Below, one piece after another: positions 58,033 through 64,000 of a stretch of 64,000 bases of DNA; position 1 is the stretch's first letter; each line of letters starts with the position of its first letter. This DNA comes from Chaetoderma sp. LZ-2023a. Lineage: Eukaryota; Mollusca; Caudofoveata; Chaetodermatida; Chaetodermatidae. The notes under the pieces are model-generated. The model ran no database searches, was not told the DNA's origin, and worked only from the letters and a program-made list of their open reading frames with translations. Both the position numbers and the translations under genes were made by a program. The stretch is from the NCBI GenBank assembly GCA_034401795.1, contig CM067360.1, forward strand, positions 124,227,901-124,291,900, in the 5' to 3' direction.

Positions 58033-59040
58033 TTATTTTTTCAAAACCGACAAGGCGAGAGGATTAGAGGTGTCACGGAGATAATGGTCTGTAAAACTTG
58101 ACTCACAGTGCCACTGAGCCACCGACATAATATCATCCACAGGGACCCCATTAAATAGGGCCGTGGATGTCACTACGCCGCGGACACTGTGAGCCTTGGC
58201 CACGTCAACCTGCTTCCCGGTGGCGGATCTATGGCAAAACTGAATGCATTCCACAATCCACCTGGAAATGGTGTCCTTAGAAGCCCTCCCATGGGGTTCA
58301 ATATATGACAACCATAACGCTGACTGGTCGGTGCGCCATGCCGCCGTACGTTGTTTGTACCGGCGCAGCGCCCGGACGGGACACCATGCTTTAGAATTAG
58401 GATCATATCTAGTTAAAGCAGGCAAAATAATAGGTTGACCTGGATATTTCAACGACTGATTTTTAGCCAAGAAATTAACCCTAGGTAGCAGCTTAAGGCC
58501 TTCCCCTGAAACCACAAAACGGTCATCCTCGGCTGATAAGGCATGAATCTCACTCCTACGCCTAGCCGAGGCCGCAGCAATTAAAAACACAGTCTTCAGT
58601 GTTAATAGTTTCATAGAAATGGAACTAAGTGGTTCAAAAGGCTTATCACCTAGTACTTGAAGCACTAGCGATAAACTCCAAGACGGAATCACAGGAGGAT
58701 TCCTTGGTCTTAGATTGCCCATGCCTTTAATTAATACATTCAATGTATTTACTTCATCACTTCCCCTCTTAGCCAAGCAAGGAATAACAGACATTAATGC
58801 TGACTTATAACCAGCAATAGAGTTAGGCTTGAGGCTATAGGCATCATAGAGGTGACAGAGGAAATCAGCTACTACTTGAATAGATGAATCCATTGGATCA
58901 ATACATCTTTTTGAGCACCATTCTGCAAATCTGTTGATTTTATAATTATATGCTCTGGAGGTTGACCCCCTCCTGGCTTTGGCCATAAACATGGCTGCTT
59001 GCTCAGAAAAGCCCTCCTTAATTCTAGATTCCTTGACAAC
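58033..59040 (-). CDS. DIRS-B tyrosine recombinase
   Basis: The domain starts at about 59035 with 'SRIKEGFSEQAAMFMAKARR' and 'INRFAEWCSKRCID', then 'SIAGYKSALMSVIPCL', 'SARRRSEIHAL' (catalytic Arg), 'VSGEGLKLLPRVNFLAKNQS', 'HSVRGVVTS' (H-x-x-R) and 'SSFTDHYLRD' (tyrosine nucleophile), stop at 58033. It is uninterrupted. Its frame is -1 relative to the RT frame and, unusually, stays open far upstream, to 60969, right through the RT region. Expression may be by frameshift or internal start. In DIRS-A the N-terminal part of this domain is in frame with RT, so a single-base change in one of them altered the layout. It acts in integration of the circular DNA. Confidence 0.93.
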   Translation of the reverse strand, partial: VVKESRIKEGFSEQAAMFMAKARRGSTSRAYNYKINRFAEWCSKRCIDPMDSSIQVVADFLCHLYDAYSLKPNSIAGYKSALMSVIPCLAKRGSDEVNTLNVLIKGMGNLRPRNPPVIPSWSLSLVLQVLGDKPFEPLSSISMKLLTLKTVFLIAAASARRRSEIHALSAEDDRFVVSGEGLKLLPRVNFLAKNQSLKYPGQPIILPALTRYDPNSKAWCPVRALRRYKQRTAAWRTDQSALWLSYIEPHGRASKDTISRWIVECIQFCHRSATGKQVDVAKAHSVRGVVTSTALFNGVPVDDIMSVAQWHCESSFTDHYLRDTSNPLALSVLKK

Positions 59041-61058
59041 ATCCACGCAGTCAATCTGAACATTGACGGATTGTTGTGAAGGGCCTTGCCCTGGAAGATA
59101 ATATCGTCCATCAGAGGCAGAGGAACCGGATTGCAGACCAGAAGGTCCAGCAGATCCGTATACCATGATCGGCTTGGCCAATCCGGGGCGATCAGAAGCA
59201 CTTGGCATTCCTCTTGTCTGATTTTCTGAAGAATTTTTGGAATCAGGATTGCTGGAGGGAATGCGTATGCATACATTCTCCCCCAGCTGATAGCTAACGC
59301 ATCTGTTGCGAAAGCGCTTGGATCCGGAATCGGAGAGACGTACGTCGTCATCTTCGCATTCTTCTTCGTTGCGAACAAATCGATGTTGGGTTTCCCCCAA
59401 TGGTCGAACAGACGATCCGCCACACATTGATTTAGTTGCCATTCCGTGGGTAAAACACTCATCCTTCGGCTCAATGAGTCTGCAAGCAGGTTTAACCTTC
59501 CCGGAATATGAACTGCTTTCAAGGTAATCTGGTGATCCAGACACCAACATAGCAGTTTCCATGTCATCATACAGAGACTGGGCGACTTCGTTCCGCCCTG
59601 GCGGTTTATGTAAGTCACAACTGTTGAGTTGTCTGAACGAATAAGAACAATCTTGCCCTGAACTTTCTGTAAGAAATGTTCCAGGCCCAGGACTACTGCT
59701 CTTAGCTCCAGTAGATTTATATGTTCCTGTGACTGTTCCAGATTCCAAAGCCCTGATATCGTGGATTCTTCCAGGCAAGCTCCCCAGCCCTCCATCGATG
59801 CATCTGTATACACAGTCACCTGAGGGTGGGGAGGGGTTAGCAAAACCCCCGGTAAGAGATTCTCTGTATTCAACCACCATTGCAGGTGGTGAATCAGAGG
59901 CGCCAACACTGACACATTCGAGTCCAGCGAACCTGTACTCTGGGTCCATTGTGTCATGAGAAACAACTGGATCGGCCGCCTGCGTAAGGCGGCCTGAGGA
60001 ATGACTGGTTCCAACGAAACCATCAACCCCAGCATTCTCAAGTAAACCCGTGCCAGGACATGACGACTGTCGCACACTGACTGAATCAACGAGATGAGTA
60101 TTTGAACCCTCTCCTGAGTAGGATAAACATATCCTGTCTCCAGATCGAAGAACATCCCCAGGTAAACAAACTTCTGGGATGGAGTCAGCTCTGATTTTGG
60201 GAAATTGATCACCCAGCCCAAGTCTGTGAGAATTTTCAAAACAATCTCCAGATTGGCGGACAAACTTTCCCGGGTGTGCGCTTTCAACAGCCAGTCGTCT
60301 ATGTACGTGTGGACTGCTATGCTTCTCCTGCGGAGGTATGCTGTGATCGCAAGAACCACACGGGTGAAAACCCGAGGAGCCGTGGAAATTCCGAAGGGCA
60401 ACACCCTGAATTCCCACTGTCTGCCCTGGAATGCAAATCTCAGGAAGCGACAGAAACTCCTGTGGATGGGGATGTGGAAATAAGCGTCCTTCAAATCTAT
60501 CGACGCCGTCCACATCCCCCTCTCCAACCCTGCCAACACCGAGCGCACCGTTTCCATCTTGAAACTGGGCGTCTCGATGAACTTGTTCAATGGCTTGAGG
60601 TTGAGAATCGGTCTCCACCCACCGGTGCGTTTTGTTACCAAGAACAGGGTTGAATAGAAGCCCGGACACCTTTGTGCCGGCTGAATAGCTCCTTTTTGTA
60701 CGAGGGAATTTATCTCCTCCTCGATACACAACCTTTGATCTGGATCTCTCGGAACGGGAGTCCAGATTGGCACCAGAGACAGCCGCGACGGCGGGCCTGT
60801 CATCCACTCTGGATGATACCCCACGGAAAGCCATCGCAAGACTAAACGGTCCTGAGTTAACCGTTCCCACTCTTGCATGTGGTCGGCTAGCCGGCCTCCC
60901 ACCGGTCCACCTAGGGACCGCGGTGGACACAAGGCATGCAAGAGCGGCACTGTCTCCGTCGCCATACACACCGGCGTGGTCCTTACCGCGGTAAGCGCCC
61001 TGTCAGGAACGATAACCACGCCCAGATCCTCGCGCGACCCGCCCCGCCCCGCGCGCAC
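58872..61058 (-). CDS. DIRS-B reverse transcriptase / RNase H / methyltransferase-like protein
   Basis: The open frame overlaps the end of Gag by 56 bp; the first ATG in it is at 60965. RT: 'PIWTPVPRDPDQ', 'GFYSTLFLVTKRTGGWRPIL', 'ASIDLKDAYFHIPI', 'LPFGISTAPRVFTRV' and catalytic 'YIDDWLL'. RNase H: 'VYTDASMEGWG', 'NLLELRAVVLGL', 'IRSDNSTVVTYI' and 'IPGRLNLLADSLSR', the complete D-E-D-D set. Then 'HWGKPNIDLFATKKNAK', 'SPIPDPSAFATDAL' and 'LLIAPDWPSRSW', the methyltransferase-like part. Homology ends at 'TAWMLSRN' (about 59040); the remaining 55 codons are out of frame with the recombinase. Length without that tail fits DIRS pol. Confidence 0.93.
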   Translation of the reverse strand: MRAGRGGSREDLGVVIVPDRALTAVRTTPVCMATETVPLLHALCPPRSLGGPVGGRLADHMQEWERLTQDRLVLRWLSVGYHPEWMTGPPSRLSLVPIWTPVPRDPDQRLCIEEEINSLVQKGAIQPAQRCPGFYSTLFLVTKRTGGWRPILNLKPLNKFIETPSFKMETVRSVLAGLERGMWTASIDLKDAYFHIPIHRSFCRFLRFAFQGRQWEFRVLPFGISTAPRVFTRVVLAITAYLRRRSIAVHTYIDDWLLKAHTRESLSANLEIVLKILTDLGWVINFPKSELTPSQKFVYLGMFFDLETGYVYPTQERVQILISLIQSVCDSRHVLARVYLRMLGLMVSLEPVIPQAALRRRPIQLFLMTQWTQSTGSLDSNVSVLAPLIHHLQWWLNTENLLPGVLLTPPHPQVTVYTDASMEGWGACLEESTISGLWNLEQSQEHINLLELRAVVLGLEHFLQKVQGKIVLIRSDNSTVVTYINRQGGTKSPSLCMMTWKLLCWCLDHQITLKAVHIPGRLNLLADSLSRRMSVLPTEWQLNQCVADRLFDHWGKPNIDLFATKKNAKMTTYVSPIPDPSAFATDALAISWGRMYAYAFPPAILIPKILQKIRQEECQVLLIAPDWPSRSWYTDLLDLLVCNPVPLPLMDDIIFQGKALHNNPSMFRLTAWMLSRNLELRRAFLSKQPCLWPKPGGGQPPEHIIIKSTDLQNGAQKDVLIQWIHLFK

Positions 61059-63063
61059 CTCGGTGCACGGGCGGCTGCCTGGCTGACGGCGGCTGAGGAG
61101 CCTGCGCCCCCCTCACTGCTGGCCGAATCGCACGCGGCCGAGGCCGGCGCTGCGACGGCGGCTGGCCTCTGACTTGGCCAGCACCACCTCGAGCCTGCAG
61201 GGGACGATACGCAGGGGCCGCGGCGCGAACGTTAGCACGACGCAGTACCTCAAACTGTTCGCGCAGCGCCCTCTGGTTATTCACCAGGGTGACCGTCTCC
61301 TGGAGGTGGCGACATCCCTCACCTCCAAAAAGACCAGGACCCGTCATAGGCGTACGGAGTAGCCTATTATACAGGTCCTGAGACGGGCACAGATTGTCCA
61401 GGGCAAATGTGCGTCTTGCCCTGACACTCCTGGTCACCGCCCGCGTCATACAGTCCAGCGCCAGGTTAATACCATCCTGGATGGTTCGCTGGACCGCGAG
61501 CGGGCCTGGCTGGCGCGATGCGGATGCCGTTACTACCCCCTGTAACAGCTGGGAGACGTGGGACAGAGCGGCAATCGAAGCCCTCCCACTCTCCTCCGCA
61601 TCACGCAACGCGGTATTCGCCGAACGCAACGCGTTCGCGCACAAGACCCCCGCGTCAGAACGGGATCCTGGCCGCGTATCCTCACCCAAAGCCGCGCGGT
61701 CATCCACGCTGGGCTTGGGTACCACACCGTACCGCTGGTAGTCCAGGGGCACGATGCGACAACGCTTGGCCACCTCGCGAGGGGCCTTCGCGAGACGTCC
61801 ACTCGTGTTAATGGACGCCTCCGCCGCCTTGAACATGTCAACGACATGCTCCGCCAGCGGCAGAGAAGGCATAGCGTTAGCAGTTGGTTTCCCAGCTAAC
61901 CACGGCGTGTGAACACGGTGGCTAGCCGACTGCTCCACGGGCAGATCAGGCCTAACGCTCACCAACCACTGGCAAGCGTCATACCAATCCTCCTCCGTGG
62001 CTAACTGCGAGCGCTCTACAAGACGGGGTCCTTCGTCTTCCTCCTGAGCGCAAGCAGTACTAGACGGCGGGTACGCCGATACACCTGGCAAGCCAGGGAA
62101 AACATGCGGGCCTGACAGCACCGGCATGAGAATATCACTGGTTTGACCAGGAGCAGGCACCGCGGTAGAGCGCGGGGTATACATAGCCCTACCACGGGCC
62201 CGGCCAGCACCAGCTACACTCTCGGCAAGCCGAGGTATGCGGTACCGCTGGCCATCAGCAGCGCCCTGGGCCACCACCTGAACCGCGGACCTTACTCCAG
62301 GGTGAGTAATACCGTGGAAAAAAGCGCCTGTATTCCCCGCGAGGGGTGCACAAACGTCTTCATCCATGTCCGCGTCGTCAGACGGCGACCCCAGCAGGTA
62401 ATCCTCATCACCCTGGTCAGAAAGATTAGACCCCGGGTCAGCAAAGAGAGCTAACCCGGGCTGACCAGGAGCGGTGCCATAGGAGGTACTGGCCACCGCG
62501 GCGTGCGGATACCCCTGGACTGATAAGCAGCCAGCGGGTTCCAGCGACAACCGTCCACGGTCCCCTATCGGCGCGGCAATAAGCCTGCTGCCAGGGCCGT
62601 GGAACGCCCCCTCTAATGGGGCCACCTCTGAATCGTCGGACAACGGAAGCGGACTAAGGAAAATCGATCCAGAGGCGGGGATTACCTGCTCCGAAGCCGA
62701 TGAAGAGGACAATAAAGGATCTGGTCCAGGAAGCATGCCACGAAGCAACCCTGGAACCAAATCTTTTATTGCCCTCCTCATCTCTCCCAACATCTCGGTC
62801 CGAAAGGTCTCCATATCCACCGCGGACGAGACCTTCCCCTTACCCTTCTCACTTACAACCTCTCGTTTCCGCTTCATCTTCTTCTCCTCCACTACCACCT
62901 TGTCCGTCGCCTGTAAGCAGCACAAGAATTCGGACATTAATTCGCCCCCCCAGTGCTTACATATGTCACAATTAATCAATGGACCACAAGGGCTACATCT
63001 AAAACACAGATGCGGCCAGAACTTCACAAGCATAAAACGTCCACAGGACGCGCAACCCGGTCC
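61003..63063 (-). CDS. DIRS-B Gag-like protein, main exon
   Basis: The frame is open from 63129, but the acceptor 'cctttgccctgtttcag' ending at 63064 predicts the exon start at 63063, giving 686 codons plus 17 from the leader. The N-terminus has C-x2-C-x12-C-x2-C-x2-C-x5-C-x2-C, a seven-cysteine module. It is followed by a basic 'KKMKRKREVVSEKGKGK', an acidic and Ser/Pro-rich middle, 'REVAKRCRIVPLDYQRYGVV' with 'SVDDRAALGED' (shared with DIRS-A), and an Arg/Gly/Pro-rich tail with RGG-like repeats, suited to binding RNA. Likely structural/RNP protein. No stop or shift is seen. Confidence 0.85.
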   Translation of the reverse strand, partial: GPGCASCGRFMLVKFWPHLCFRCSPCGPLINCDICKHWGGELMSEFLCCLQATDKVVVEEKKMKRKREVVSEKGKGKVSSAVDMETFRTEMLGEMRRAIKDLVPGLLRGMLPGPDPLLSSSSASEQVIPASGSIFLSPLPLSDDSEVAPLEGAFHGPGSRLIAAPIGDRGRLSLEPAGCLSVQGYPHAAVASTSYGTAPGQPGLALFADPGSNLSDQGDEDYLLGSPSDDADMDEDVCAPLAGNTGAFFHGITHPGVRSAVQVVAQGAADGQRYRIPRLAESVAGAGRARGRAMYTPRSTAVPAPGQTSDILMPVLSGPHVFPGLPGVSAYPPSSTACAQEEDEGPRLVERSQLATEEDWYDACQWLVSVRPDLPVEQSASHRVHTPWLAGKPTANAMPSLPLAEHVVDMFKAAEASINTSGRLAKAPREVAKRCRIVPLDYQRYGVVPKPSVDDRAALGEDTRPGSRSDAGVLCANALRSANTALRDAEESGRASIAALSHVSQLLQGVVTASASRQPGPLAVQRTIQDGINLALDCMTRAVTRSVRARRTFALDNLCPSQDLYNRLLRTPMTGPGLFGGEGCRHLQETVTLVNNQRALREQFEVLRRANVRAAAPAYRPLQARGGAGQVRGQPPSQRRPRPRAIRPAVRGAQAPQPPSARQPPVHRGARGAGRVARGSGRGYRS

Positions 63064-63824
63064 CTGAAACAGGGCAAAGGACAAGGAGTATGAGCAACTA
63101 GTTAAGCTTAGAAACTCAATCCAACTCAAGGAGAAGGAAAACGATCATAAAGATCAATATACATCAAAAACCAGCCTAGCGCTTGAATTGCTAATAAATA
63201 CATAGCCAGCTGATTATGACGTCATAAATCCCGTGACAGGAAAAATTCGATCCCAACAAAACATCCAAGTGCAAAGACGAATTGTATGCTGAATGGATAA
63301 GTTGACTACACAACCATCAGATACATATAGATAACTCTTTACTGGCAAAAATGTTAATTATCTCCCTTTGATTGTTTACAATAATTAACATCACCACATT
63401 ATCATAACTAGATACCTGACACTTTGTATAGACAAACCATCCAACGTGACGAACCGGAAACTCCACCACCTGCACGCCTCTTAACTCTCTCCACCTCAAG
63501 GGGAAGGAATTGGAACAAGAGGGCAAAGTGAGAAGACCTTTATATCAGGCCTCCAACTCACTGGGCATAATTTTTCATATGGTTAGATAACCTAACAGTG
63601 TTAGTAGGAAATGGAACCATGGTGGAGAGAATACTAATTCTCTGGTACTGTGACGTCACAACCTAGCGTCATACAGACCTGTGGACAGAAACAGAAAGAG
63701 AAATTAGTCCTAGGTAGCACCGAGTTGACCTAAACCAACTAACTAAGGCGCTTATCACGGTAAACGCGAGTCCCGGAAACACAATACACCGGGAAGAAAA
63801 CTCGCTAATTTTACTAGAAGTCAC
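63064..63824 (-). other. DIRS-B predicted intron, 761 bp
   Basis: GTGACT at 63824-63819 and TTTCAG at 63069-63064, with a pyrimidine-rich tract before the acceptor. Removing it joins leader and Gag in phase 0. The frames inside (63317-63526) have no motif. Confidence 0.6.
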
Positions 63825-63875
63825 CTGATTTAAAGGTCCTCCGTCCTCCTGTGGCGACGTATTCCTATCCGCCAT
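63825..63875 (-). CDS. DIRS-B Gag leader exon (predicted, 17 codons)
   Basis: ATG at 63875, then 'MADRNTSPQEDGGPLNQ', ending in CAG before GTGACT. A similar leader stands at 49667-49693 in DIRS-A. Without splicing the frame continues into the intron and stops near 63669. Confidence 0.6.
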
Positions 63876-63946
63876 CCAAAAAAGTGACTAACACTCCAAA
63901 CAAACACCACTTAAACAGTTTAAGAGAGCGAAAAAGCTATTGAACA

Positions 63947-64000
63947 AAAAAACATGTGTGATCTCTTTGCCAATAATCTAGCAAAGAGGAAGTGCTAGTC
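63947..64000. repeat. DIRS-B second ITR, beginning only
   Basis: 'ccaataatctagcaaagagg' and 'aagtgctagtc' are the inverse of 57302-57345 with a few differences. The rest is outside the window. Confidence 0.85.

Larger units (their letters stand above)
57116..64000 (-). mobile_element. DIRS-B: second DIRS-type retrotransposon, cut by the window edge
   Basis: It lies on the opposite strand to DIRS-A. The low-coordinate terminus starts AAT at 57116-57118. ITR sequence is at 57116 to about 57345, ICR at about 57403-57503, YR at 59040-58033, RT region at 61058 to about 59035, Gag at 63063-61003, intron at 63824-63064, leader exon at 63875-63825. From 63947 to the edge the sequence is the inverse of 57302-57345, so the second ITR has begun and about 190 bp of the element should lie beyond 64000. 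Coding regions are nearly intact, so this copy is young. Confidence 0.92.

Noticed and set aside
58033-60969. A 978-codon frame read as one giant protein
   Set aside because: Only the last third is the tyrosine recombinase. The upstream part is the alternative frame of the RT/RNase H region and shows no domain of its own; reported as a finding, not as a gene.
60205-62975. + strand frames opposite DIRS-B coding regions
   Set aside because: Shadows of Gag and RT on the other strand. No conserved residues.
49035-64000. Myosin exon 4 with the P-loop inside the window
   Set aside because: I scanned for GESGAGKT-type coding after the exon 3 donor and saw none; the interval is occupied by DIRS and MITE sequence.

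Overview
The window is animal nuclear DNA, most likely from a lophotrochozoan and probably a mollusc. Support for this comes from split coding exons with GT-AG junctions, no operons or bacterial signals, heavy interspersed-repeat load, LINE proteins of a type common in mollusc genomes (PHD finger plus endonuclease plus CPxC/ED..HF zinc knuckle), and YR retrotransposons of the DIRS group. The species cannot be named from sequence alone.

The only host gene I can support is the 5' part of an unconventional myosin on the + strand. Exon 1 (29516-29641, with the start codon), exon 2 (46315-46380) and exon 3 (48904-49034) join in frame and encode the first 108 residues of a motor head. Exon 3 stops just before the ATP-binding P-loop, which must lie beyond the right edge. 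The start codon has an in-frame stop 10 codons upstream, so the protein begins directly at the motor. It is either a class III-like myosin without the usual kinase or possibly the myosin head of a myosin-chitin synthase.

Region by region: 1-5.3 kb is degenerate tandem repeats and palindromic MITEs. 5.3-6.4 kb is the 3' end of a Ty3/gypsy pol. 6.4-8.7 and 15.5-22.3 kb are unassigned, with one odd zinc-finger-like ORF cluster. 9.0-15.4 kb is a decayed, nearly full-length LINE (- strand) with a 21-bp repeat array and an extra small ORF at its 5' end. 22.4-27.7 kb holds LINE tails and a second LINE (- strand). The 16.7-kb first intron of the myosin gene (29.6-46.3 kb) contains a 3.7-kb CAAT-type repeat field, a long diverged tandem repeat, LINE fragments and MITEs.

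The right-hand 15 kb, within the intron after exon 3, holds two different DIRS-type retrotransposons. DIRS-A (49379-56509, +) is structurally complete: inverted terminal repeats, an internal complementary region that joins copies of both ends, and Gag-like, RT/RNase H/methyltransferase-like and tyrosine recombinase coding regions. It sits inside a MITE whose two halves flank it. DIRS-B (57116 to beyond 64000, -) has almost intact coding regions and runs off the window.

The most interesting result is that both DIRS elements appear to start Gag from a tiny leader exon spliced by a phase-0 intron of about 765 bp to a module with seven cysteines at identical spacing, although the two elements are otherwise well diverged.
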